Below are positions 48,414 through 58,382 of a stretch of 64,000 bases of DNA, piece by piece (the first letter of the stretch is position 1; the number at the start of each line of letters is the position of its first letter). The stretch comes from Paroceanicella profunda. GTDB taxonomy: Bacteria > Pseudomonadota > Alphaproteobacteria > Rhodobacterales > Rhodobacteraceae. The notes below the pieces were generated by a model that saw only the letters and a program-made list of their open reading frames with translations, was not told the origin of the DNA and did no database searches. Position numbers and translations under genes: made by a program. The stretch lies in contig NZ_CP040819.1 of NCBI RefSeq assembly GCF_005887635.2, positions 372,001-436,000 of the forward strand. The letters run 5' to 3'.

Positions 48414-49484
48414 ATGTGGCGGCTTGAGGCCCGGCGCGAGCCCTCGCGCAGCATGCTCCTGCTCACCCCGGTGCTGGCGGTGGCCCTCACGGTGATCTTC
48501 GGCGGGGCACTCTTCGCCGCCCTGGGCAAGGACCCGGTGGCGGCGATGCAGGTGATCTTCATCGACCCGCTGTTCGACCCCTATTCGCGCTCCGAACTCA
48601 TGGTGAAGGGCGCGCCGCTGGCGCTCATCGCCATCGGCCTGTCGCTGGGCTTTCGTGCCGGTATCTGGAACATCGGCGCCGAGGGGCAGTTCATCATGGG
48701 GGCCGTCGCGGCCTCCGCCGTGGCGCTGGCCTTCTACGACGTGCAGGGGATATGGCTGCTGCCGCTGATGCTCGTCGCCGGCACCGCGGCGGGTGCTGCC
48801 TGGGCGATGATCCCCGCCCTGCTGAAAACCCGCTTCGGCGCCAACGAGATCCTGGTGAGCCTGATGCTGGTCTACGTGGCCGAGCAGTTCCTCATCGCCA
48901 TGGTCTCCGGCCCGCTGAGGGACCCGCAGGGCTTCAACTTCCCCCTGTCGCGCAGCTTCCATGACAGCGCGGTGCTGCCGGTGCTCATCGAGTACACCCG
49001 CGTGCATGTGGGCGTGCTGGTCACCCTGGCGCTGGTCATCGCGGCGCAGGTGCTGATGAGCCGGCACATCCTGGGCTTCCGCATCCGCCTCTCGGGCGAG
49101 GCGCCGCGCGCCGCGCGCTTCGCCGGGGTGGACCGCGCGCATGTGACCTGGGCCTGCATGGGCATCTCGGGCGCCTGCGCCGGCATGGCGGGCATGTTCG
49201 AGGTGGCGGGCCCGGCCCAGCAGCTCGCGCCCTCGCTGCCGGTGGGCTACGGGTTCACCGCCATCATCGTGGCCTTCCTCGGCCGGCTCTCGCCGCCGGG
49301 CATCGTGCTCGCCGCGGCCATCATGGCGCTCACCTACATCGGCGGGGAGACGGCCCAGTTCGCCCTCGGCATCCCGGCGGCGGCGAACGAGACCTTCCGC
49401 GGCATGCTGCTGTTCTTCCTGCTCGGCCTCGACATCCTGGTGCGCTACCGCATCCGGCCGCGCCGGCGGGAGGTGAAGGCATGA
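48414..49484 (+). CDS. Purine/nucleoside ABC transporter permease 1
   Basis: This 356-residue inner-membrane permease of the BPD_transp_2 (YufP/NupP-like) family has about nine hydrophobic segments. Family signatures are GFRAGIWNIGAEGQFIMGAV and TRFGANEILVSLMLVYVAE, and PVGYGFTAIIVAFLGRLSPP is close to the C-terminus. A 270-bp GC-rich gap with no clear gene separates it from the ATPase gene. It pairs with the next permease. Confidence 0.93.
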   Translation: MWRLEARREPSRSMLLLTPVLAVALTVIFGGALFAALGKDPVAAMQVIFIDPLFDPYSRSELMVKGAPLALIAIGLSLGFRAGIWNIGAEGQFIMGAVAASAVALAFYDVQGIWLLPLMLVAGTAAGAAWAMIPALLKTRFGANEILVSLMLVYVAEQFLIAMVSGPLRDPQGFNFPLSRSFHDSAVLPVLIEYTRVHVGVLVTLALVIAAQVLMSRHILGFRIRLSGEAPRAARFAGVDRAHVTWACMGISGACAGMAGMFEVAGPAQQLAPSLPVGYGFTAIIVAFLGRLSPPGIVLAAAIMALTYIGGETAQFALGIPAAANETFRGMLLFFLLGLDILVRYRIRPRRREVKA

Positions 49485-49512
49485 ACCGCACCGCGACGAG
49501 AGAGAGCCGCGC

Positions 49513-50598
49513 ATGGACCTGAGCACCCTCGACCCCATCGCCCTGATCGTGAGCCTGATCATCGCCGCCACGCCCCTGGTGCTGGCCGCCACGGGAGAGC
49601 TGGTGACGGAGAAATCCGGCGTGCTGAACCTCGGCGTGGAGGGCATGATGGTGTTCGGCGCCATCTCCGGCTTCGCCGCGGCGGTGGAGACCGGCAGCCC
49701 CTGGGCGGGCTTTCTCGCAGCCGCGCTCGGCGGCGCGGTGCTCGCCCTCCTCTTCGGGGTGATGACGCAATACCTGCTGTCGAACCAGGTGGCGACGGGC
49801 CTCGCCCTCACCATGTTCGGCCTCGGCCTCGCGGCGCTGATCGGGCAGCCCTACTCGGGCGTGAAGCCGCCCTCCTTCCCGCGGCTCGACATCCCCGGCC
49901 TGGGCGACATCCCGGTGCTGGGCCGGCTCCTCTTCTCCTTCGACGCGATGGTCTACCTCTCCGTGGCGCTGGTGGCGGCGGTGTGGTGGTTCCTCACCCG
50001 CACCCGGGCCGGGATGATCCTGCGCGCGGTGGGCGAGAACCATGACGCGGCGCATTCGCTGGGCATGAAGGTGGTGCCCATCCGCCTCGCCGCCATCGCT
50101 TTCGGCGGCGCCTGCGCGGGGATGGGCGGCGCCTATCTCAGCCTCGTGCGCGTGCCGCAGTGGACGGAGGGAATGACGGCCGGCGCCGGCTGGATCGCGC
50201 TCGCCATCGTGGTCTTCGCCTCCTGGAAGCCCTGGCGGGTGCTGGTGGGGGCCTACCTGTTCGGCGGGGTCACCATCCTGCAGCTCAATACCCAGGCGCT
50301 GTCGCTGAACCCGGCGCTGCCGGCGGGCGCGGGGCTGATCGCGGTGGGGCTGGTCTGGCTGGGCCTGAGCCTGCGCGCCGGGCGGCCGGCGGACCTGCCG
50401 CTCGCGGCGCTCGTGCTGGGCGTGGCGGCGCTGGCCTTCGGCCTCGCGGACCCGCGCTTCCAGATCGGCTCGGCCTGGCTCTCCATGGCGCCCTATCTGG
50501 TGACCATCCTCGTTCTCGTGGTGATGTCGCGAGACCGCACGCGCGCCGCGCTCAACGCCCCGGCCAGCCTGGGGCGGGTGTTCCACGTCTCGGGCTGA
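49513..50598 (+). CDS. Purine/nucleoside ABC transporter permease 2
   Basis: This 361-residue permease (YufQ/NupQ-like) has the N-terminal EKSGVLNLGVEGMMVFGAIS signature and about eight transmembrane segments. GAGWIALAIVVFASWKPWRV is in the C-terminal part. It starts 28 bp after the first permease. The binding protein gene follows 236 bp later, beyond an array of GC hairpins. Confidence 0.93.
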   Translation: MDLSTLDPIALIVSLIIAATPLVLAATGELVTEKSGVLNLGVEGMMVFGAISGFAAAVETGSPWAGFLAAALGGAVLALLFGVMTQYLLSNQVATGLALTMFGLGLAALIGQPYSGVKPPSFPRLDIPGLGDIPVLGRLLFSFDAMVYLSVALVAAVWWFLTRTRAGMILRAVGENHDAAHSLGMKVVPIRLAAIAFGGACAGMGGAYLSLVRVPQWTEGMTAGAGWIALAIVVFASWKPWRVLVGAYLFGGVTILQLNTQALSLNPALPAGAGLIAVGLVWLGLSLRAGRPADLPLAALVLGVAALAFGLADPRFQIGSAWLSMAPYLVTILVLVVMSRDRTRAALNAPASLGRVFHVSG

Positions 50599-50623
50599 GG
50601 CCCGGGCGAGAGGGCCGGACGGC

Positions 50624-50815
50624 GCATCCCCCCGGGCGCGGGCCCGGGCAAGGCTTCAGCCCCCGGGGCGCCTCACCCCGGGGGAGCTCTTCTCCCCGGG
50701 CCGGGCCCCGGGCAACCCTTCCCCCGGGCCCGCGGCCCGGGCAGGCATTCCTCCCCCGGGGTCGCACCCGGGCACCGCATTCACGCCCCGGTCCGTGGAC
50801 CGGGCAGGCACAGTT
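50624..50815 (+). repeat. Array of about six imperfect GC-hairpin repeats before the binding-protein gene
   Basis: Units of roughly 28-37 bp recur, each built as CCCCGGG...CCCGGGCA with a short linker such as GGCATTC or GGCTTCA. Units end near 50650, 50689, 50717, 50746, 50778 and 50815. Each core is self-complementary (for example CCCCGGGCCCGCGGCCCGGG), so the transcript would fold into a string of hairpins. It fills the permease-bmp intergenic space. Confidence 0.75.
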
Positions 50816-50834
50816 CAACAGGGAGAACTACCGC

Positions 50835-51914
50835 ATGAAACTTGCAGCAACCGTCCTCGCCGCCGCCGCGGCGCTGGCCCTGGGCGCCTCGGGCGTCCTC
50901 GCCCAGGCGAAGGATCACGTGAAGGTCGGCTTCGTCTATGTCGGCCCGGTGGGCGATTTCGGCTGGTCCTACCAGCATGACGTGGCCCGCAAGGCCGTGG
51001 AGGAGAAATTCGGCGACAAGGTCGAGACCACCTTCGTGGAAAGCGTGCCCGAGGGCCCGGACGCCGAGCGCGTGATCCAGCAGATGGCCCGCTCGGGGAC
51101 CGACCTGATCTTCACCACCTCCTTCGGCTACATGGACCAGACCGTGAAGGTGGCGAAGATGTTCCCGAACGTGAAGTTCGAGCACGCCACCGGCTACAAG
51201 CGCGCCGACAACGTCTCCACCTATTCCTCGCGCTTCTACGAGGGCCGGCACGTGATCGGGCTGATCGCCGGCAAGATGACCAAGACCAACACCATCGGCT
51301 ACATCGCCTCCTTCCCGATCCCGGAAGTGGTGCGCGGCATCAACGCGGCCTATCTCGCGGCGAAATCGGTGAACCCGGACGTGAAGTTCAAGATCGTCTG
51401 GGTGTCCACCTGGTTCGACCCCGCCAAGGAGGCCGACGCCGCCAAGGCGCTGATCGAACAGGGCGCCGACATCATCATGCAGCACACCGACAGCCCGGCG
51501 GCGATGACCATCGCGCAGGAGAACGGCATCCTCGCCTTCGGCCAGGCCTCGGACATGAAGCAGTTCGGCCCGGACGCCCAGCTCACCTCGATCATGGACC
51601 ACTGGGACCCCTACTACATCTCCCGCGTGCAGGCCGTGCTGGACGGCACCTGGGAATCGACCGACACCTGGGGCGGCTTCGACACCGGCATGGTCCAACT
51701 CGCCGAGTTCTCCGACAAGATCCCCGAGGACGTAAAGAAGCTCGCCATGGACGCGCGTGACGCCATCGCCGCCGGCACGCTGCACCCGTTCACCGGCCCG
51801 ATCAATAAGCAGGACGGCTCGCCCTGGCTCGCCGAGGGCGAAGTGGCCGACGACGGCACCCTGCTGGGCATGAACTTCTACGTGGAAGGCATCGAGGGCG
51901 ACCTGCCGAAGTAA
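50835..51914 (+). CDS. BMP family substrate-binding protein of the purine/nucleoside ABC transporter
   Basis: This 359-residue periplasmic protein has a signal peptide (MKLAATVLAAAAALALGASG, then VLAQA) without a lipobox Cys, so it is soluble. The BMP domain has KVGFVYVGPVGDFGWSYQHD, GTDLIFTTSFGYMDQ and VVRGINAAYLAAKSVNPDVK, and the ligand region carries HTDSPAAMTIAQE. Related proteins bind nucleosides or purine bases. A terminator follows at 51938. Confidence 0.94.
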   Translation: MKLAATVLAAAAALALGASGVLAQAKDHVKVGFVYVGPVGDFGWSYQHDVARKAVEEKFGDKVETTFVESVPEGPDAERVIQQMARSGTDLIFTTSFGYMDQTVKVAKMFPNVKFEHATGYKRADNVSTYSSRFYEGRHVIGLIAGKMTKTNTIGYIASFPIPEVVRGINAAYLAAKSVNPDVKFKIVWVSTWFDPAKEADAAKALIEQGADIIMQHTDSPAAMTIAQENGILAFGQASDMKQFGPDAQLTSIMDHWDPYYISRVQAVLDGTWESTDTWGGFDTGMVQLAEFSDKIPEDVKKLAMDARDAIAAGTLHPFTGPINKQDGSPWLAEGEVADDGTLLGMNFYVEGIEGDLPK

Positions 51915-51937
51915 GGCGCGCCGCAGCGATGACCACG

Positions 51938-51962
51938 GACGGGGCCCCGCGCGGGCCCCGTC
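51938..51962 (+). terminator. Hairpin terminator after the binding-protein gene
   Basis: GACGGGGCCC pairs perfectly with GGGCCCCGTC over 10 bp with a 5-base CGCGC loop, starting 24 bp after the stop codon. It separates the transporter unit from the TTG-started gene at 51987. Confidence 0.7.
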
Positions 51963-51986
51963 TGCGTTCAACAGGAGGATCGGTCG

Positions 51987-52490
51987 TTGAAAGAGCTCTT
52001 CATCAAACCAAAGGTGTCTGATGAGTTCCTGCTCTTGCAGGGACAATTCATTACAACCTGGGCGCATCTGGAATTCGCGCTCTGGGAAATTCTGTTGACG
52101 ACAAAGTCACCGTATCTCGAAACGCCGGCAGAAATGCATGACGCCTATCTCCCCTCGGCAGTCACCGCAGAGCTGCACAAGCAACTCGACAGGGCCATCG
52201 CCACGAACCAACTCGGGGATGCTTCGGACGTGCAGTCCATACTGGACGACATGAAGACGCAGAAGCTCAGCCGGGACATGGCCGTTCACGGTGCCTGGAG
52301 GCAGGTCTCCGCCGATACGGTGCGCTGCGAGTATCACAAGAATTTTGGTACGAAGGCCGAGCCCGACTGGAGCAGCTACTCCATCCCTATCGACCGTGAG
52401 GAGATCGAAGCCGCCCTTACCTCGGCTGACGAACTGCTGCGTCGCGCCGCGACGGCGCTCCGGCGCCGATTGCCGATGGAGGGGGGATGA
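51987..52490 (+). CDS. Unknown protein with a HEPN-like RX4H motif
   Basis: This 167-residue protein starts at TTG (51987) after a strong AGGAGG. No family is recognised with confidence. The N-terminal half is helical (EFLLLQGQFITTWAHLEFAL), and residues 96-101 read RDMAVH within KLSRDMAVHGAW, which fits the RX4-6H motif of HEPN RNases. Codon and base composition are less GC-rich than the flanking purine genes, suggesting later insertion between the transporter terminator and the aldo/keto reductase gene. Function is unknown. Confidence 0.8.
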   Translation: MKELFIKPKVSDEFLLLQGQFITTWAHLEFALWEILLTTKSPYLETPAEMHDAYLPSAVTAELHKQLDRAIATNQLGDASDVQSILDDMKTQKLSRDMAVHGAWRQVSADTVRCEYHKNFGTKAEPDWSSYSIPIDREEIEAALTSADELLRRAATALRRRLPMEGG

Positions 52491-52577
52491 GCAGGCCGCC
52501 TCCCCCGCCCAAGGCCCCCCTTGCACCTGCCCCGGCAATCGCCTTTGATGGCACCAAATTCGGGAAAGGAACGCTCC

Positions 52578-53530
<953 letters not shown>

Positions 53531-53534
<4 letters not shown>

Positions 53535-54829
53535 ACCAGCGCCTGATCACCGGGCAGACCCTCGCCTTCTCCGCCTCCCCCTTCGCCGTGCCGCCGGAGG
53601 AGGCGGTGCGGCACCATCGCCACGGCGCGGTGCTGGTGGAGGACGGGCGCATCGCGAAGGTCGGCCCGGCGGAGGCGCTTCTCGCCGCCCACCCGCAGGT
53701 GCCGCGCGAGGACATGGGCGAAGCCCTGCTGATGGCAGGCTTCGTCGACGCCCACGCGCATTACCCGCAGACCGGCATCATCGCCTCCTGGGGCAAGCGG
53801 CTGATCGACTGGCTGAACGGCTACACCTTCCCCGAGGAGATGCGCTTCGCCGACCCCGCCTACGCGGGCGAGATCGCCGGGCTCTACCTCGACCTCAACG
53901 CGGCGAACGGCATCACCACCGCCTGCTGCTACTGCTCCTCGGCGCCGGAAAGCGTGGACGCGCTGATGGCGGCGGCGGAGGCGCGCGGCCTGCGCCTCGC
54001 CGCCGGCAAGGTGATGATGGACCGCAACGCCCCCGAGGGCCTGTGCGACACCCCCGCCCGCGGCTATGAGGAGAGCGCAGCGCTCATCGCCCGCTGGCAC
54101 GGCCGCGGCCGGCTCACCTACGTAGTCTCGCCGCGCTTCGCCCCCACCTCGAGCCCCGAGCAGCTGGAGGCCGCGGGCGCCCTCTGGGCCGCCAACCCGT
54201 CCTGCCTGATGCAGACCCACCTGAGCGAGCAGCACGAGGAGATCGCCTGGGTGGCCGGGCTCTTCCCGGAGGCGCCGGACTACTTCGGCGTCTACCAGCG
54301 CTTCGGCCTCACCGGCCCGGGCGCGGTGATGGGCCATGCCATCCACCTCACCGCGCGCGAGCGCGCCGCCATCACCGAGACAGGCACCGGCATCGCGCAT
54401 TGCCCGACATCGAACACCTTCATCGGCTCCGGCCTGTTCGACATGGCCGCCGCACAGCGCCTCGGCGTGCCGGTGGGGCTCGCGACCGACGTGGGCGGCG
54501 GCTCCAGCTTCTCCATGCTGCGCACCATGGCGGCGGCCTACGAGATCGGCCAGCTCTCCGGCACGGCGCTGCACCCCGCACAGCTCCTCTGGCTCGCCAC
54601 GCAAGGCGCCGCCGACACGCTGCGCATGGGCGAGGCCATCGGCAATCTCGCGCCCGGCCGCGAGGCCGACATCATCGCCCTCGACCTCGCCTCCACCCCG
54701 GTGATCGCGCAGCGCGCCGGCCGGGCGGAGAGCCTGTGGGAGCAGATCTTCCCCACCATCATGCTGGGCGATGACCGCGCGATCCGCGCCGTCCGGACCG
54801 CCGGCAACCAGCCGAGGGCCGCGGCATGA
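53531..54829 (+). CDS. guaD: Guanine deaminase
   Basis: This 432-residue amidohydrolase converts guanine to xanthine, feeding XDH. Zinc and substrate residues appear in FVDAHAHYPQTGIIASWGKR, SPRFAPTSSPEQLEA, MQTHLSEQHEEIAWV, MGHAIHLTARE and GLATDVGGGSSFSMLRTMAA. The CPTSNTFIGSGLFD segment is specific to guanine deaminases. It is translationally coupled to both neighbours (ATGA overlaps). Confidence 0.96.
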
Positions 54830-56169
54830 GCACGCTTCTCATCGAGGGCGGGCTCGTGGTCACCATGGACGCGGAGCGCCGCGAGATCGCCGATTGCGAC
54901 ATCCTGCTGCGCGACGGGGTGATCGAGGCACTCGGCCCCGGCCTCGGCGCCACGCCGGCGGCGCAGGGCGCCGAGCGGCTGAACGCGCGGGGCTGCGTCA
55001 TCACCCCCGGCCTCGTGAACACCCACCATCACCTCTTCCAGACCATGACCCGCGCCGTGGCGCAGGACGATTTGCTGTTCGGCTGGCTGAAGAGGCTCTA
55101 CCCCGTCTGGGCCCGCATGCGCCCCGAGCACATGGAGAGTGCCGCCACGCTGGGCCTCGCCGAGCTCGCCCTCTCCGGCTGCACCCTCTCGGCCGATCAC
55201 CTCTACCTCTACCCCGACGGCGTGCGGCTGGAGGACACCATCGCCGCCGCACAGGCGGTGGGCATCCGCTTCCACCCCACCCGCGGCTCCATGAGCATCG
55301 GCGAGAGCGCCGGCGGCCTGCCCCCCGATGCGCTGGTCGAGCGCGAGGCGGACATCCTGGAGGATTGCATCCGCGTGGTGGACGCCTTTCATGACCCCGC
55401 GCCGGGCGCCATGCTGCGCGTGGGCATCGCGCCCTGCTCACCCTTCTCGGTGAGCCGCGAGCTGATGCGCGACGCGGCCCTGCTCGCGCGCGACAAGGGG
55501 GTGATGCTGCACACGCATCTGGCGGAAAACGCCGAGGACGTGGCGTATTCTCTGGCGAATTTCGGCTGCCGCCCCGGCGATTACGCCGAGGCCCTGGGCT
55601 GGACCGGCCCGGACGTGTGGCACGCCCATTGCGTGATGCTCGACGACGCCGAGATCGACCTCTTCGCCCGCAGCCGCACCGGTGTCGCGCATTGCCCCTG
55701 CTCGAACTGCCGCCTCGGCTCCGGCATCGCCCCGGTGCGCGCGCTGCGCGACGCGGGCGTGGCCCTTGGGCTCGGCGTGGACGGCTCCGCCTCCAACGAC
55801 AGCGGGCACCTCCTCTCCGAGGCCCGCCAGGCCCTGCTCCTACAGCGTGTGAGCCTTGGCGCCGACGCGCTCACCGCGCGCGAGGCGCTGGAGATGGCCA
55901 CCCTGGGCGGCGCGCAGGTGCTGGGCCGCCCGGAGCTCGGGGCCATCGCCCCCGGCCTGCGCGCCGATCTCGCCATATGGGATGTCTCCGGCCTCGGCGC
56001 CGCCGGCGCCTGGGACCCGGTGGCCGCCCTGGTGCTCTGCGGCCCGTTCGGCGTGCGCGACCTCATCGTGGAGGGCCGCCGGGTGGTGCGCGCGGGGCAG
56101 CTCGCCACCCTGGAGCTTCCCCGCGCCGTGGAGCGGCAGAACCGCCTGATGCGCGGGCTGATGGCATGA
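54826..56169 (+). CDS. 8-oxoguanine deaminase-like amidohydrolase
   Basis: This 447-residue zinc amidohydrolase is distinct from GuaD. It has VNTHHHLFQTMTRAVAQDDL, HTHLAENAEDVAYSL, VWHAHCVMLDDAEIDLFARS, and HCPCSNCRLGSGIAPVRALR followed by GLGVDGSASNDSGHLLSEAR. The HCPCSN-x-RL-x-SGIAP motif groups it with 8-oxoguanine deaminases, often misnamed hydroxydechloroatrazine hydrolases. The product would be urate, which fits the cluster. Alternative substrates such as isoguanine or cytosine derivatives cannot be excluded. Confidence 0.88.
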   Translation: MSTLLIEGGLVVTMDAERREIADCDILLRDGVIEALGPGLGATPAAQGAERLNARGCVITPGLVNTHHHLFQTMTRAVAQDDLLFGWLKRLYPVWARMRPEHMESAATLGLAELALSGCTLSADHLYLYPDGVRLEDTIAAAQAVGIRFHPTRGSMSIGESAGGLPPDALVEREADILEDCIRVVDAFHDPAPGAMLRVGIAPCSPFSVSRELMRDAALLARDKGVMLHTHLAENAEDVAYSLANFGCRPGDYAEALGWTGPDVWHAHCVMLDDAEIDLFARSRTGVAHCPCSNCRLGSGIAPVRALRDAGVALGLGVDGSASNDSGHLLSEARQALLLQRVSLGADALTAREALEMATLGGAQVLGRPELGAIAPGLRADLAIWDVSGLGAAGAWDPVAALVLCGPFGVRDLIVEGRRVVRAGQLATLELPRAVERQNRLMRGLMA

Positions 56170-57503
56170 TCCCGGCGCCTGCGGAAGGGCGCGCGCCCCT
56201 CGTCATCGCCGGCGCCGGCATCGGCGGGCTCAGCGCAGCCCTCGCCCTCGCGCAGCGGGGCGAGACGGTGCAGGTGCTCGAACGCGCGGCGGAGATCTCG
56301 GAAGTCGGCGCCGGGCTGCAGCTCGGCCCGAACGCGATGCATGTCCTGGCGCGGCTGGGCCTGGGCGAGGCGGTGGCCGCGGCCGGGTTCACCCCGCGCG
56401 ACGCGGTGATCCGCGACGGCCGGCGCGGCTGGACCCTGTTCCGCATGCCGCTCGGCAGCCGGATCCGCCGCCGCCACGGCGCGCCCTTCATCCAGATCCA
56501 CCGCGCCGACCTGCAGCGCCTGCTGCTCGACGCCTGCCACGCCGCCGGAGTGCGCATCGAGACCGGGGCGCGGCTCGACACGCTGGAGCAGGACGCGAAA
56601 GGCGTGCGGCTCGGCCTCGCCGGCGGCGAGAGCCGCCGGGCCCGCGGGCTGATCGGCGCCGACGGGCTGCACTCAAGCGTCCGCGCGGCGCTGTTCGGCC
56701 CGGCGGATGTGCGTTTCACCGGCAACCTGTGCTGGCGCGCCACCGTGCCGGCCGCGGCCCTGCCCGAGGGGCTGGTGCGCCCGGATGCCACGATCTGGGC
56801 CGGGCCGGGGGCGCATGTGGTCACCTATTTCCTGCGCGGCGGCAGCCTGGTGAACATCGTCGCCGTGCGCGAGGGCCCCTGGCGCGCCGAAAGCTGGACG
56901 ACCGAGGGAGACCCGGACGCCCTGCGCGCCGCCTTCGCCGGCTGGCACCCGGCCTTGCGCAGGCTCCTCGACACGGTGGAGACCTGCTGGCTCTGGGCGC
57001 TGTGCGACCGGCCCGCGATGCCGGACTGGAGCCGCGGCCGCGCGGTGCTGCTGGGCGACGCCTGCCACCCGATGCTGCCCTTCCTCGCGCAGGGCGCGGC
57101 GATGGCCATCGAGGATGCCTGGGTTCTGGCGGATTGCGTGGCCGGTGAGAGCGGCAGGAGCGAGGCCGGGGCCGGAGGCCGGAACGCGCCCGGAGGCGAG
57201 AACGCAGGCACAGCCGCGGGCGACGCGCTGCCCGCGGCCTTCGCCGCCTATGTCGCCCGGCGGCGGGAGCGGGCCACACGGGTGCAGTCCCGGGCCGCGG
57301 CGAACGCGGGGCTGTTCCATGCGAGCGGCGCGCTCACCCGGGTGCTGCGCTTCGGCCCGATGGCGCTGGCCACCCGGCTGGCGCCCGGCCTGTTTCCCCC
57401 GGCCTTCGACTGGCTCTATGGCGTGGACGTGAGCGCGCAGCACCCGCCTCAGAGCCGGGTCTCGAAGGTGAGGAAGGTCTCGGCGCCGAACAGCCCGCGG
57501 TAG
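56166..57503 (+). CDS. FAD-dependent aromatic-ring monooxygenase (HpxO/salicylate hydroxylase-like)
   Basis: This 445-residue class A flavoprotein hydroxylase has GAGIGGLSAALALAQRGETV (residues 16-35), the DG motif in GADGLHSSVRAALFG and the GD motif in GRAVLLGDACHPMLPFLAQG. In the coupled purine operon (ATGA overlap with the deaminase) it may be an HpxO-type urate hydroxylase, but the sequence also fits salicylate-type enzymes. A low-complexity Gly/Ala/Glu insert (about residues 327-355) is unusual. The last 55 bp overlap the convergent GNAT gene. Confidence 0.85.
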   Translation: MIPAPAEGRAPLVIAGAGIGGLSAALALAQRGETVQVLERAAEISEVGAGLQLGPNAMHVLARLGLGEAVAAAGFTPRDAVIRDGRRGWTLFRMPLGSRIRRRHGAPFIQIHRADLQRLLLDACHAAGVRIETGARLDTLEQDAKGVRLGLAGGESRRARGLIGADGLHSSVRAALFGPADVRFTGNLCWRATVPAAALPEGLVRPDATIWAGPGAHVVTYFLRGGSLVNIVAVREGPWRAESWTTEGDPDALRAAFAGWHPALRRLLDTVETCWLWALCDRPAMPDWSRGRAVLLGDACHPMLPFLAQGAAMAIEDAWVLADCVAGESGRSEAGAGGRNAPGGENAGTAAGDALPAAFAAYVARRRERATRVQSRAAANAGLFHASGALTRVLRFGPMALATRLAPGLFPPAFDWLYGVDVSAQHPPQSRVSKVRKVSAPNSPR

Positions 57504-57946
57504 ACCTTCACCGTCTCCGGGTTGCCGCGCATCGCCGTGATGGTCATCCGGGCCAGCCCGCGGGAGCGGAAGGCCTCCGCCGCCGCGTCCAGCAGCGCGC
57601 GGCCCACGCCGCGGCCGCGCGCGGGGTCCTCGACATAGAGGTCCGATACCTCGCCATGCCGGCGCAGGCGCTCGGGCAGGTGATACCCGCCCTCGGTGCT
57701 GATGCCGCAGACGGCGAAGCCCAGCAGGGTGTCGCCGCTCTCCGCCACCAGGATCACGCCGCCGCTCTCCGCCACCCAGCCCTCCAGCCAGCGCAGGTGG
57801 GGTGCGGCCATGCGCGCCGGTGTCTCCAGCCCCGATCCCGGCGAGCAGGCCAGCTCATGCGCCTGCAGCGCGGCCATGAAGCGCTCGAGCACCGGGCGGT
57901 CCTCGGGCCGGGCGGGGCGGACGATGGGGGCAGGGGCTGCGGTCAT
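57449..57946 (-). CDS. GNAT family N-acetyltransferase
   Basis: This protein is 165 residues from the ATG at 57946 (MTAAPAPIVRPARPEDRPVL). Acetyl-CoA binding uses VSDLYVEDPARGRGVGRALL, the conserved V-x-x-x-x-RGRGVG loop. The C-terminal part ends MTITAMRGNPETVKVYRGLF then FLTFETRL. The substrate is unknown. It is convergent with the monooxygenase gene and overlaps it by 55 bp at the 3' end. Confidence 0.9.
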   Translation of the reverse strand: MTAAPAPIVRPARPEDRPVLERFMAALQAHELACSPGSGLETPARMAAPHLRWLEGWVAESGGVILVAESGDTLLGFAVCGISTEGGYHLPERLRRHGEVSDLYVEDPARGRGVGRALLDAAAEAFRSRGLARMTITAMRGNPETVKVYRGLFGAETFLTFETRL

Positions 57947-58382
57947 GGGGCTTTCCTTCGACTGTGGCGGCGCATCCTGCGAGGCCCGGGCGAAGGGTGC
58001 AAGGGCGGACAATGCCGCCGCCCCCCGCCGGCCGCCCCGGGCCGCGCGATGCCCCGACGCGCGGCCGGGTGGCGCCGGGGTCCGGACCAGGGCTCCGCAT
58101 CCGATCTGCCCCCCTGGGGGCGACATCCCTCCGAAGAGCCGGGGGTCTGTCCGCCGCCGCCGCGGCGGACCCCGGCGCGCCTCCGCGCCATGACGCGGAG
58201 CCGGACGCTGGTGCTTCCACACCAAAGGGCCGGCCCCCGGCCGCCTCGCCCGGCACCGGGGCGGTGCACCCCGGTGCCTCCATCCGCTGATCCGCCTCTG
58301 CCGCCGCGGGCCGAGCCGGTTGCCGGCCCGGGCCGGCGGCGGTATGGAAGGGGCCCCGTTTCCCGCAGCCGGAGCCGTGCCG
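57947..58382. other. Intergenic interval without recognised gene
   Basis: These 436 bp between the GNAT start and the pseudouridine synthase start contain only GC-rich shadow frames. Promoters for both divergent genes must lie here, but none could be recognised. Confidence 0.5.

Noticed and set aside
46365..49814. A 1149-codon minus-strand frame across the ABC transporter genes
   Set aside because: A GC-bias shadow of the plus-strand ATPase and permease genes; it has no family motif and spans three real genes.
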